64,000 nucleotides of DNA from Adiantum capillus-veneris (taxonomy: Eukaryota; Streptophyta; Polypodiopsida; Polypodiales; Pteridaceae): positions 127,679,018 to 127,743,017 of the forward strand of contig CM043968.1 of NCBI GenBank assembly GCA_014529385.2, read 5' to 3'. A program made the translations under genes and the position numbers. Positions 47,164-60,579 of this stretch are shown in pieces (position 1 is the stretch's first letter; every line of letters begins with the position of its first letter). Below the pieces are notes generated by a model that saw only the letters and a list, made by a program, of their open reading frames with translations, was not told where the DNA came from and did no database searches.

Positions 47164-48046
47164 AATGCTGAAAGTGATGCAACCATCAATCATGGACGAA
47201 TGGCTGAAGGAATTCTCTAACTAGAGGATGGAAGAGGAGGAGACTAAGGAGGCACTAGCCGCCTTCATTGAAGTACTACTACCAGGCTGCAGTGTTGTCA
47301 GTATTCAAGAGGTAAATTCTCCATCTCGTGTTGCTCATTCTAACCACAAGTTGAGAGCATCAGGTGGGAGGCCTATGAAGTTCCATCACTGCTGTCAACC
47401 AGAGCATTCTGTCAATGAGTGGCGACAGCGGAAGCTAAGAAAGAACAGTGAGTTTTACTTTTGAAAATTGCGGCACTCTCACAACAGTCAGATTTTCTGT
47501 AGCACCAAGTATTTTCTCTCTAATGCTTCGAGCAACTACATCAACCAAAAAGTCTACGTTTGGAGGCCTAAAGCATTTAGTGGACACCAGTGGGCCTACA
47601 CTCTCTCTAGACCTAAAGAGTTCAAATGAAGTTCGACCACCCAAGCGTCGTTTCCACATGCAGAATGGAAAGCCGATTGAGGTAGACTCTTCTTGCCCAA
47701 TCTGTTTTGAACCTAATGTGGAGGATTGTGAGGACTACTACAAGAGGTAGGAGCATGTGGTGAAGGTGTCACCTCGTCAACACCTAAGGTACGCAACCCT
47801 AGTTGTCAAGATCCTTGACGTACACCCGGCATGGATAATAACAATAGGCCAGAAATATTTCCTTTTCGTTTCTTGCAACACATGCATGTTAACGTGTATA
47901 TTAATAGGAAGATATTCTACCAGCAAAAGATTGTTTTCTTATTCGGAGCCGAGATGCTTGATGAAATCCTGAAATCTCCACACCCCATCATCTTGCCCCT
48001 CCTGGATTACTACCACTCTTTTGATGTAAGCATTTTTATTATGTTC
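47164..48046 (+). pseudogene. 5' ORF of the large element, unknown function
   Basis: It begins MLKVMQPSIMDEWLKEF, with in-frame TAG near 47,221 and again near 47,748 and a frame change near 47,455. It contains SSCPICFEPN, a lone CxxC unlike a full RING finger. A further frame change near 47,835 leads to NVYINRKIFYQQKIVFLFG and a GTAAGC donor at about 48,027, with an acceptor TATAAACAG at about 48,150 before gag. This suggests the 5' ORF could be spliced to gag. Confidence 0.45.
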
Positions 48047-48174
48047 TAGCTTTGTGATCCATTCTTTATCCTATTTTAATCTATCCACCCAACCATATAA
48101 AAAGCCGCTATGAGCCGCTACTGTTGTTAATATATATATATATAAACAGGTTTTCAATTTCCTGAGTCACTACC

Positions 48175-48974
48175 ATGGCAAGTGTTTCTTTCTCCACGTT
48201 CAGTGGAAAGAAGGGAGAAGATCTCACCACCGACCTTTTGGATGATTTCGACATTGCTTGTGTCGTCTCCAACAAAGATGACGACGCTTCATGGCTTAGA
48301 ATTTTTTCTCTACTGATGAAAGTGGAGGCCAAGTCCAGGTATAATGCATTTCCCTAGGCTACCAAGAATGCATGGGATGTGTTAAGGGCTGCCTTTGTAA
48401 AGAGGTTTGGTGGAGGCACAACCTCGAAGAAGCTATGGTAGTTACTAACGGGATTGAAGCAGGGAGGTCTGCTAGAGTATGCCACCTACGAGTCCAAATT
48501 TGTGGACTTATGGGAGAGATGGGTTGCCTCACTGGAGGAAGGCGAAGGAGCGCCTAATTTCCTAAAGAAGGACCGTTTCATTGTTGTTCTACGGTCGCCG
48601 CTTAGAGAGAAGGTGAAGGGAAGGTTTCCTGGAACATATGAGTTGGCAGTCAAAGTAGCCCGCTTTAAAGACAAGAAGCTGCGCATGCAAGCAAGAGTAA
48701 ACGAGTTAGAGGAAACAAGCTCGGCCCAACCAACCCCAGTGACTGCAACAACCAATCATAGAGCCCAACCGCAAGAGGCATCAGAAGAGCAGCAAGACCT
48801 GCTGAGTCGCATCACCACCCAACTAGAGAATTTATCCGTGCATCTGGTGCAACAAGGGCATGCACCTGTCAGGAATCCAAAACAAGGAAGAGGACAATGA
48901 AGGCAGAACCAAGAGTACCACTGCTACAATTGCGGGGAAGACGGCCATGGAATGTACTACTGCCCACATCCAAG
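48175..48974 (+). pseudogene. Gag of the large element, 5' part
   Basis: The ATG at 48,175 begins MASVSFSTFSGKKGEDL. The frame passes TAG near 48,355, TAG near 48,438 and TGA at 48,898, which would be CAG or CGA before C-to-T change. The middle (ESKFVDLWERWVASL, FIVVLRSPLREKVKGRFPG) is typical of the gypsy-type gag fold. A zinc knuckle CYNCGEDGHGMYYC (48,919-48,960) follows. Six bases after the knuckle's histidine-proline the copia element interrupts at the CCAAG target; the reading resumes at 52,209. Confidence 0.7.
48970..48974 (+). repeat. Target-site duplication of the nested copia, left copy (CCAAG)
   Basis: CCAAG here and at 52,209-52,213 flank the copia element exactly. Confidence 0.9.
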
Positions 48975-49296
48975 TGTTAGGAATTGTATCGTGTTAGCTA
49001 TGGTGGATGAAAGAGAAACATGGCTTCAATGTGTGAGCGTGTGTGTAAGCAAGGTTATCACTCAAGTGAATAAGGTTCCAAGATAGAATTAGCTTGTACT
49101 CATAAACACAATCTTGAGTATTGACTTAGCTTAGCACACGCTCACCATAGACAAGCATGTAGTGCAAAATGAAGTTGTTGTTTATTGATTCAAGAAATGA
49201 GCTTTAAGTAGCTCTACAGCCTTGTTCCACAGTATGTGGGATAAATCCACTCTCCTCTCCTTGACTCACACCTTAGGACAAATCTCACACTTTATA
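48975..49296 (-). repeat. 3' LTR of the nested copia
   Basis: Plus-strand start TGTTAGGAATTG; its inner end reads TTATA where the partner LTR has TTACA, so the canonical TG terminus has mutated to TA in this copy. Confidence 0.9.
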
Positions 49297-49310
49297 ATCC
49301 TCCCCTTGAG
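49297..49310 (-). promoter_or_regulatory. Polypurine tract of the nested copia
   Basis: CAAGGGGAGGAT on the minus strand directly before the LTR; typical of plant copia elements. Confidence 0.8.
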
Positions 49311-49524
49311 GTTTGGACTAAGACAAGATAGTGAAGATGCATGATCGTCACAGGCTAACAAAATCCACATAGGAAAAAAAAGTCCACAAAGGATGGTGAT
49401 ATCCACACAGGATGGTAAAATCCACACAAGAAAGATCCACAAAGGATGGTGATGTCCACACAAGATGATAAGCTAGTATCCACACAGGAAAAAGTCCTCC
49501 CCTACAAGTAGAGAGTCTACATCT

Positions 49525-50446
49525 TTAAAAGCATCTCTCGTCTTCGTCCTTTTTGTCTTCTACTATGTGAGCTGATCCTCTGTCGGGTCTCTTGCCTTCG
49601 TTGCTTCTGCTGTTGCTGCTTTCTCCACTTGAGTAGCACCGAGAAGGAGGGTGTCCCTTCCTACCACATTTGTTGCAAGGTTTGTTTGTGTAGCAATCTT
49701 TCGCTACGTGTCCCATTCTTCCACATTCATAACACTTTCTGCCGTTTGTTGATGTTGATGGTGAATATCTTCCCCTTGAAGATGTTGCGATGAAAACTCC
49801 TCCTGATGGGGTGAGTGAACCTCTTTGATTTCTTTCTTCTACTTGGACTGAGTTGATCACATCTTGAAATAAAGGTGCTGATTCTTTTTCTTCAAGAATT
49901 GTGACTAAGTGGTTATAAGAAGGTGGAAGTGCACTTAAAAGTATGGCCACTTTGTCATCTTCTGGTACTTCAACTTGGATGTAAGTGAGCTGTGTGACAA
50001 TGTTCTTAAGCCTGTTCACTAGGCTACCAATATCTTCCCCTTCAATCATAGTAACTTTGTAAAGCTGTCTTTTAAGACTAACTTTGCTTCGTTTGGCCCT
50101 GGCTCCAAAATAACTTTCTAGGACATGCCATGCTTCATGTGCATGCTTACATTCATCTATGAAATACACATAGTTATCATGCAAGGAAGTGATGATGATT
50201 CCCATTGCTTGTTTGTCTTTGGCCAAATTTTGTGCACTTGCTATGAGTGTAGATGCCCTAGTGTGCACTTGCTATGAGTGTAGATGCCCTAGTGTGCACT
50301 CCATCGGGTTCGGTTTGTTTCTCTAAGGCAGTGCTAATGACAGACCACAAAATTTTTTTCATAAGGTAGCCTCTTAAATTTGTTTGCCAAGTGTGAAATC
50401 CTTGCCCATTGAATTTCTCTATTCCCTTGTCCCCCATTTGTGCCAA
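49525..50446 (-). pseudogene. Copia gag with two zinc knuckles, broken by a 31-bp duplication
   Basis: It starts MAQMGDKGIEKFNGQGFHTW, followed by a UBN2/copia-gag core (HDNYVYFIDECKHAHEAWHVL, LKRQLYKVTMIEGED, LVNRLKNIV, ILLSALPPSY) and two CCHC knuckles, CYECGRMGHVAKDC and CNKCGRKGHPPSRC, ending in TGA/TAG at 49,525. A 31-bp tandem duplication at 50,231-50,292 (GTGCACTTGCTATGAGTGTA and on, twice) shifts the frame near residue 55. Without it the ORF would be about 297 residues, a usual gag length. The gag-only coding suggests the element relied on proteins from an autonomous relative. Confidence 0.85.
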
Positions 50447-50579
50447 TAGAGGGGTCTTAGTTTAGGACACTCTCCTAGCCATTGTCTGCCTCTTTACACG
50501 GTGCATAATTGATGATATAAAAATTTAATCGCAAAATTTTGTGCTTGGTTGCAATAATTTTAAGGTTTCATTGTAAGAG

Positions 50580-51870
50580 AGAGAGAGAGATAGAGAGAGA
50601 GAAAGATCCCCCTTTTTGTGAAGCTCCTCTTCACCGTCGCGTCGGTGAAGACCCTCTTCACAAGGAGGTAATGCTCCTTTGGATGCTTGGTGATGCTTTG
50701 AAGATTTTCTTTGAGCTGAAGCCTTTTGAAATTCTCCTTTGGTTGCTTTATCTCTTTCACTCGGAGTTCTTTGATGCCTTTGAGGCTTTGAAAGCTTTCG
50801 GGTTTATTTGCCTCGGAAAAGCTCTTGAAGCTTGGCAGGGTCTTTGCTACAGCTTGGTGGGATCAAGACCTTGATCTTGGAATCTTTGGACCTCTTGGAG
50901 GTGCTCGGAGGCTTGAGGCTTTGGTGTGCTTGCCTTAGAGTTTTTGAGGTCGGGAGCAGGGCGGGAATACGGGTCTTAAGGGCAATGGGCAAGTGAAGCT
51001 TTTGAAGGCCTTTAAGGCAGCGCCGTGGGAAGGGGGGCCCTGTAGGGGCAGACGTGAAACCTTTATACAAAAGGCTTGAGCGTGCGGAGGTTAGGCTCGT
51101 GACCGGACAGCGGGGGCAAGCGATGGCAGCCGATCGCTCAGGCGCGGGCGCCGGTGCAGGCAGGAGCGGACGGAGCGAGCTCGACTGGCTGGCCGGTGGC
51201 TGCAGTCGTTCGGAGTTGAAAGTTTCATGCAAAACAATTGAGCGCCTCTTTGAGGTCCACCCAGTGGGCGCCCGATTTAAGTGTGGCCGCCCTTTAAAAA
51301 TGGTCAAAGGCCCCTTTAAGCAAGGTGTTCCCACCACGTGCAAGGCAATTTGAGACTTGTTTTTCCACAAAGGGTGGTGAGCATTGAATGCTCTCTTAGG
51401 CGCACACACACACACACACACACACACAGTGCCTCTGTGGCTTTGTTCTGCAGAAAATTCTAGAGATTGAGGATGTGTATGAGACCAAAATCAAGCAAGC
51501 TTTAGAATAGGCAAATTAAATGTGATTTTAGCATGGGTGGGCTTGACGGAAAGCATTTGAATGGGGCTATGCACACATACCAATGTTGAATGCCAATTTT
51601 ACCAAAATGAGGAGCAGCCTTTGAATGCAAAATGCAAGTTCTTGATGGAAATTGAATGCAATCTAATGCTAATTAGGCTTCCAATTGGCCAGTGAGTAGT
51701 GGCCCAAGAGTCTTTAGCTCAAGAACATGCTCATGCTAGCCAATGGAACACTAATCAAGCATGCAATATGCAATTAGAAGAGAAAATCTAATGGATCTAT
51801 CTAATGATGATCAATTGATGCTAATTGTACTAACACACAAATGCATAACAACAATCCTAGCTAGCACACC
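50580..51870. other. Untranslated leader of the nested copia
   Basis: Between gag and the primer site. Contains a GA run (50,575-50,605), a GC-rich tract (51,100-51,200) and a CA run (51,400-51,428). A 207-codon minus frame (50,804-51,427) has low-complexity, proline- and serine-rich content and I do not accept it as a gene. A long leader of this kind may contain packaging signals; none can be identified. Confidence 0.5.
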
Positions 51871-51872
51871 AT

Positions 51873-51885
51873 GGCTCTGATACCA
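51873..51885 (-). promoter_or_regulatory. Primer-binding site, initiator Met tRNA, nested copia
   Basis: TGGTATCAGAGCC on the minus strand, two bases inside the LTR end; a perfect match to the common plant copia primer site. Confidence 0.9.
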
Positions 51886-51887
51886 AA

Positions 51888-52208
51888 TGTTAGGAATTGT
51901 ATCGTGCTAGCTATGGTGATGAAAGAGAAACATGGCTTCAATGTGTGAGCGTGTGTGTAAGCAAGGTTATCACTCAAGTGAATTAGGTTCCAAGATAGAA
52001 TTAGCTTGTACTCATAAACACAATCTTGAGTATTGACTTAGCTTAGCACAAGCTCACCATAGACAAGCATGTAGTGCAAAATGAAGTTGTTGTTTATTGA
52101 TTCAAAAAATGAGCTTTAAGTAGCTCTACAGCCTTGCTCCACAGTATGTGGGATAAATCCACTCTCCTCTCCTTGACTCACACCTTAGGACAAAGCTCAC
52201 ACTTTACA
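51888..52208 (-). repeat. 5' LTR of the nested copia
   Basis: 321 bp, TGTAAAGTG...CCTAACA on the minus strand. No clear TATA box recognised. Confidence 0.9.
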
Positions 52209-52560
52209 CCAAGGAGGCAAAATTTCAATAGAGGGGGGAGACATAATCAGATCTCTTCGCCAAGGGCAATACCACCACCACCCAGGCAACCAATCTCACC
52301 TGTTCAAATCCCACCACCAGCCATGCAACCACAGCTAGCCCCACTAGTTCAATGCCAGTCACCCATGCAACCACCGCCACAATCACCACTTACACTCATC
52401 TTACGCCCACCACCAATTGGTATCCTCACACCAAGTATCATTGGTCTTGCAGAAGAGGTCAAAATGAAGATAACAGAAGAAGGATCAAGGAGAATTTTAT
52501 TCAAAGGACTAAGGCAGTGGAACAAGAGGTTAAAGAATAAAAATATGCTACCCCACTGGG
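52209..52560 (+). pseudogene. Gag of the large element, 3' part after the copia insertion
   Basis: Following the right-hand CCAAG, the frame reads RRQNFNRGGRHNQISSPRAI and then a proline- and glutamine-rich tail (PPPPRQPISPVQIPPP), matching the basic, proline-rich end of a gypsy gag. A frame change near 52,340 leads into TKAVEQEVKE and then to LTLDEIGTKAINRHH near 52,610. Confidence 0.6.
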
Positions 52561-52599
52561 GGAGGTAAGTCAAGAAATTTGTGGTACAAATGTGAGTAC

Positions 52600-53853
52600 A
52601 TCTTTAACCCTGGATGAAATAGGCACCAAAGCGATCAATCGACATCATTGGGCAATAAGGGTAAGAAGGTGTAAAGTGTTGATCAGGCCTCGCGAGAGTA
52701 AGAGGAATGCAAAGGGCATGAAAGATACAAGAGAAGAGGAAGACTGACCTACTAGCAAGGCTTTGTAGAAGATGAACAACATATCAAGCAAAGGGGAGGG
52801 CTTTGAAAACGGAAGCTTGTGCACTAGCATGGACCAAGGACAGTGTAGCACACTAAAGGAATTTTGCATCAAGGAAGTTTCACTGGAGGACCATAACGAA
52901 GAGGTAAGAAAGACTGAAGGTTTGGAGTTGGATATTGCTCCAAGGGCTTGGCAGCCGAGCAAGACTTTATGGTGTAGTGTTATAGACTTAGAGATGGGTG
53001 ATGCCTCTAGTCTACTGAAAGATGTTATAAACTTGGAGATGGGTAATGCCTCCAGTTTATGTGAGGGTGTTCAGAGTAAGTTTGATGATCAATATGTTGC
53101 CAACCTTTTAAGGATGTTCCAGACTCCTCCACAACACAGAATTGTGTTTGCATGGGATGCATCAGACCTATGGCTATGGCTAGCTGCTATAACATATAGA
53201 GATAGGATCAGCATGGAGATAAGAGTTAAGGAGCCATAGATAGACAAAAGGCTGATAGAGTGCAAGAATGCAGGCTTCATTCCCAATTTGGTACAATTTT
53301 TTACAAATAGTGCATCCTCTCTTTGGAGAAAGGTAAGTGGATCATGCTTGTATTTAAGCCGCAAGGTAGGTGGCTTACTACTAGCATCAGAAAAGGAAGC
53401 TGACATGTTTGAGCACACCCAAAAAAAGCATGATATGCTTGCAGATTTTTCCAATCGCAACAGTAAGCAAGATTCTGAAGACAACTAGAGCTCACCACAC
53501 CAACAAGGCGGCCATACATGGTGGATTCTTGGCACACTTTTGGGAATCATAATTTTTAGTTCTGTCTTTGCAGGAGCCAAGATGCTCATTTCCCCTCTCG
53601 CTACTGGTGGTTACAAATTTGGTCCTATTTGGCATGCAAATTTTATTGTTCGGACACTGCAGACAATGATCCTATTTTTCACTTGGGATCCAAGAGGACA
53701 CTGGCACAAAGTTCTGGAAGCCATGAGATTCCCATTTAATCAACCGACACTATTCCAGGGAACACGCTATCACCCGGACCTATTGCAGATTCATGAATAC
53801 CCCACAAATCTCACCAATGGCCAAATGGAATGGCTAGTTCAGAAGGCAACTTG
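52600..53853 (+). pseudogene. 3' ORF of the large element with a membrane segment
   Basis: A single frame runs from 52,772 to 53,853 through TAG codons at about 53,237 and 53,488. The first half is acidic and helical with an internal repeat (VIDLEMGDASSL / VINLEMGNASSL, about 52,980-53,060). The second half has LLGIIIFSSVFAGAKMLI (53,530-53,590), a probable membrane helix, then WHANFIVRTLQ and FTWDPRGHWHK. No known family. Its position between gag and the polypurine tract is where env-like or regulatory extra ORFs occur in plant LTR elements, but nothing shows an envelope function. Confidence 0.5.
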
Positions 53854-53921
53854 ATATCGGATCCTACAACTCAACCGAAGAAGAATCAAGATCAAGGCTA
53901 AAGACATGAATGCCTCTAGCC

Positions 53922-53937
53922 AAAAGGGGAGGGCTAA
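53922..53937 (+). promoter_or_regulatory. Polypurine tract of the large element
   Basis: AAAAGGGGAGGGCTAA directly before the 3' LTR start TGATAGCC. Confidence 0.8.
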
Positions 53938-56683
<2,746 letters not shown>

Positions 56684-57103
56684 GCACGAAGGGAGGAAAT
56701 GAAGAGAAAAGTCGTGGCGCCACACCAAGAAGAGCCTGTGCAAAAGCAAGCCCAGTTTGAAAGAGAGAAACACGCATACCAATGCAATTGATAAGCACAA
56801 GAAAAGGATCCGAAAAAATGTGTGCCTAGTGGACTTAAGGGACCAAGGACCAAGCATCACACCAGGAAGTAGGCTGAAGAACCCGCTGAAGTATTGGAAC
56901 GGATGTACCAAGAAGCAGAAGCTTTAACGCTAAAGGAAGCCGAAGAAGCGACAAAGAAGGCCAAAGAGGTGGAAGAACATCAATAGCATGCAGAGGAGAC
57001 CACTGCACAAGTAGAAGCACAACATGCCCAAGGTGATGTGTCTCCCCGCATCTCTTCTCCTGTCTCTGAACACCAAGATCACCAATGCCGAGCCCACCAC
57101 CAT
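56684..57103 (+). pseudogene. Host ORF, 3' part after the LTR element
   Basis: It resumes the frame lost at 44,517: REEMKRKVVAPHQEEPVQKQ, then TGA and TAA near 56,790. Downstream frames remain helical and charged (KEAEEATKKAKEVEEHQ near 56,935) and end at an ACCAT/GTAAGG donor at about 57,103. Together with the exon at 60,432 it suggests a spliced, lysine/glutamate-rich protein of unknown role. Confidence 0.5.
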
Positions 57104-57577
57104 GTAAGGTTTCCAGTTTCTGAAACCTTAAAGGTTGTATAAAGCTTAATCAAACTGATATGATTATTGAAAAAACAATGTGGAATTATCCGACCATGGC
57201 AAATATTGGTATTTTTGGAATCTTATGCACAACAAACCCCGGGCTAGAATTTTTTTGAATTGAATTCCGATAAAAACTGGCATAGTTATGACCCCTGAAA
57301 GTTTACACTGTGAATTGAGTAAAATAGGCAAAATTGAAGGGTTGCAGTAATCATTTAAAGGCCTCCTAGATATTTACAAGATATTTACCAATTAAGCAAA
57401 AATAGGTCAAAATATAGCAGTATTGATATTTTAAAAGCTAGCAGGTAATGGGAGGGTCATCACTGACCTTCCAGGGACTCATTTAGCAGCAGGGGGCGTT
57501 TTTTGACCTGTAGGGGACTGCTTGAACTGCAAGCAACAACCTTTTTCAGCCGGTGAGAGCTTATGAGTGCCAGAAAA

Positions 57578-57588
57578 CTATAAATAGG
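57578..57588 (+). promoter_or_regulatory. TATA box inside the putative intron
   Basis: CTATAAATAGG followed 30-60 bp later by a CTCTCTCTCATC pyrimidine leader; looks like a genuine pol II core promoter, perhaps from an LTR. Confidence 0.45.
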
Positions 57589-58019
57589 ACCCCTTGCTTC
57601 ATAATTTGAGAGACTCGGAGCCTTGACACACTCTCTCTCATCTAAAGAGACCGCTACGCAGAAATCATTAGAGATTAATCTCTAATTGATTAACCTAAAT
57701 GGTAATTAGTCTAATCTTTCTTAATTAACAAGGTTAGATTAAGTTATTTTGTTAATAAATCAAAGATTAGACCTATGTATACTCATAAAACCTCTCTTAA
57801 TTAATTAAATTCTACTGATTATTGTAATTAAGCTTAGTAATATTAAGCTAATTAATTATCCTATCATATTAGGATTGAAATTAGCCAAATTAACCCTGAA
57901 TTAATGGTAAATATATTAATTTAACTTGGATTAAGTTGAGGTAATTATCAAAGGTGCATTAGATAGTCATTAAGCTAGGTAGTTATCCTCTCATTTTTTG
58001 AGTAATTTTTCTTATTAAT

Positions 58020-59900
58020 TAGGCAGAGTTACACTGTTTTTTGAGAAAATTAAAGGGTAAAATAATCAAACTAATCCCAAATGCTGTGAGATATTTATCA
58101 GTAGTTAATTAGGTGTTAAAGAACTCGTGATAATTAGGAGAAGCTCAGATAATTCATCTAGCTAATTACTTTAGCAAAAATAATCTATTTTTGGAGAAAA
58201 TTAAATAAGGGAAATTAGTAAAATGATTTCAAATGCTGTGAGATATTTATCAATGGTTAATTAGGTGTTAAAGAGCCAGTGATAATTAGGAGAAGCTAAG
58301 ATAATTAATCTAGCTAATTACTTTAGCAAAAATACTCTATTTTTTGAGCAAATTAAATAGGGGAAATTAGTAAACTGATTTCAAGTGCTATGAGATATTT
58401 ATTGATGATTAATTAGGTATTAAAGAGCCCGTGATAATTCAAAGAAGCTCAGATAACTAATATAGCTAATTACTTTAGCAGAAATACTTTGCTTTTTGAG
58501 AAAATTAAATAGGGAAAATTACTAAACTGATTTCAAATGCTATGAGATATTTACCAGTGATTATTTGGTGTTAAAGAACCCATGATAATTAGGAGAATCT
58601 CAGATAACTAATCTAGCTAATTACTTTAGCAAAAATAATCTGTTTTTGGAGAAAATTAAATAGGGAAAATTAGTAAAATGATTTCAATTGCTGTGCGATA
58701 TTTATCAGCAGATAACTCAGTGTTAAAGAATCCATAATAATTAGGAAAATCTCATATAATTAATCCAGCTAATTACTTTAGCAGAAATACTCTGTTTTTT
58801 GAGCAAATTAAATAGGGAAAATTAGTAAACTGATTTCAAATGCTATGAGATATTTATCAGTAGTTAATTAGATGGTAAAGAACTCGTGATAATTAAGAGA
58901 ATCTCAGTAATTAATTTAGCTAATTACTTTAGCAGAAATGCTCTGTTTTTTGAGAAAATTAAATAGGGAAAATTAGTAAAATGATTTCAAATGCTAGAAG
59001 ATCTTTATCAGTGGTTAACTAGGTGCTAAAAAACCCGTGATAATTAGGAGAAGCTCAGATAATGAATCTAGATAATTACTTTAGCAGAAATACTCTATTT
59101 TTGGAAAACATTAAATAGGGGAAATTAGTAAAATGATTTTAAATGTTGTGAGATATCTATCAGTGATTAATTAGGTGTTAAAAAACTCGTGATAATTAGG
59201 ATAAGCAAAGATAATTAGTTTAACTAGTTATCTTAGTATAATTATGCTGTTTTTAGGGGTAAATTAGTAAATCATGTGCTATAATTACATGATATTTATT
59301 AGAACTATATTATATGGTAAAGAGGCCGTGATAATTATTCCAAGGTTAGAAAATTAGTATAGATATTTATCTAAGTCAAATTATACTATTTCTAGCTGAA
59401 AACTAAAGAGGGAAATTAGTAAATCATGCTATACGATTACATGCTATTTATCAAAGCTATATTACATGATGAACAGGCCGTGATAATTATTCCAAGGTTA
59501 GAAAATTAGTATAGATATTTATCTAAGTCAAATTATACTATTTCTAGCTAAAAACTAAAGAGGGAAATTAGTAAATCATGATATATGATTACGTGCTATT
59601 TATCAGAGCTAGATTACATGATGAAAAGGCCATGATAATTATGTCAAAGTTAGAAACTTAGTATAGATATTTATCTAAGTCCTAATATACTAATTTTGAT
59701 TGAAATTTCAAGGGGGAAATTAGTAAATCATCTCTATATGATTACATTCTATTTATCACAGTTAGATTATATAATAAAGAGCCCGTGATAAATATGTTAA
59801 GGTCAGAAAAGTAGTATAAATATTTATTTAAGTCAAATTATCCTATTTTTAGCTGAAAATTAAAGATGGAAATTAATAATTAAGTTGAAAAATAATAAGA
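58020..59900 (+). repeat. AT-rich satellite, unit of about 150 bp
   Basis: Unit marked by GATTTCAAATGCTGTGAGATATTTATCAG-like text, with GTGATAATTAGGAGAAGCTC and GCTAATTACTTTAGCA in each. The marker is seen near 58,075, 58,229, 58,381, 58,531, 58,680, 58,832, 58,982 and 59,132, then in a diverged subfamily (AGTAAATCATG, GGCCGTGATAATTATTCCAA) to about 59,900. About 12 units. Confidence 0.85.
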
Positions 59901-60431
59901 TAATTACCAGAGGTCAAATATATATTTCTATCTACTTGTGGTAATTATAACATAGGTAATTAGTGAGGTTAGAAAATTATAATTGACCAAAAGTCCTATT
60001 TTTAGCAAATGATTAATTCAAATAAATAGACTTTGTGGTTAAAAGTTTTTAGAAAAATTATAGTAAGTGTAAACCTATGATATCAAGTTAAGGAAATGAA
60101 ATCTTTAAGATAAATTAAATATAATAAATATTAAGGTCAAAATAAGTAGATTATTAGCTTAAAAAGTTGATGGGAAAATTAGGAAAAAGATATAGAAAAT
60201 TATAAGAAAATTAGGAGAGCTTAGAAAACCCTTAGGGAAGCAGTGGTAAAAGTTAACATGCCTATATAGACAAATAAAAAATTACCAGGTCAAGAATTTA
60301 TCAATTAAGACTATAAATTTAACCTTGGATGGGTTACGGTTGAATACAAAGGTTAAGTCTAGATTTTGAATTATTTACCTAATGATTAGACATCCTTTTT
60401 ATACGGATAAGCAGTTTTGGCACCAAAAAGA

Positions 60432-60579
60432 ACCCGAGCAAATCCTACATCTGATGATGAGGACGTAGCTCCAAAACGAACTAGAGCGTCGCACGACGAC
60501 GAAGCCGGGCCTAGTAGTAGGCCTACGGAGGAGAGTCTTCAGGCGCCAGCGCAACAGCAGATGGCCAATCAATCCTAGG
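60432..60579 (+). CDS. Terminal exon of the host gene, charged low-complexity tail
   Basis: After the ATAAGCAG acceptor an open frame reads LAPKRTRANPTSDDEDVAP, repeats PKRTRAS, and ends QQQMANQS with TAG at 60,577. Alternating basic (KRTRA) and acidic (SDDED) blocks suggest a nuclear, flexible tail. GC content is higher than in the flanking DNA, as expected for an exon. Confidence 0.5.

Larger units (their letters stand above)
48975..52208 (-). mobile_element. Gag-only Ty1/copia element nested in gag
   Basis: Complete 3,234 bp element in minus orientation: LTRs 48,975-49,296 and 51,888-52,208 (TG...CA on the minus strand), primer site 51,873-51,885, polypurine tract 49,297-49,310 and a perfect CCAAG target duplication. 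It codes only for gag; no protease, integrase or RT. LTRs are nearly identical by eye (a handful of differences, e.g. one base at 48,999 against 51,912 and CAAG/CACG in one place), so the insertion is fairly young. Confidence 0.9.
57104..60431 (+). other. Putative 3.3 kb intron filled by promoter-like and satellite DNA
   Basis: Bounded by GTAAGG (57,104) and ATAAGCAG (60,431). It includes a TATA box at 57,578 and an AT-rich satellite at 58,020-59,900. Alternatively this is an independent insertion. Confidence 0.4.

Noticed and set aside
47690-47750. RING finger in the 5' ORF of the large LTR element
   Set aside because: Only CPICFEP is present; the following histidine/cysteine ligands are missing.
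50804-51427. 207-codon minus-strand frame in the copia leader
   Set aside because: Low-complexity, begins in a CA microsatellite, lies between primer site and gag where a leader is expected, and has no recognised domain.
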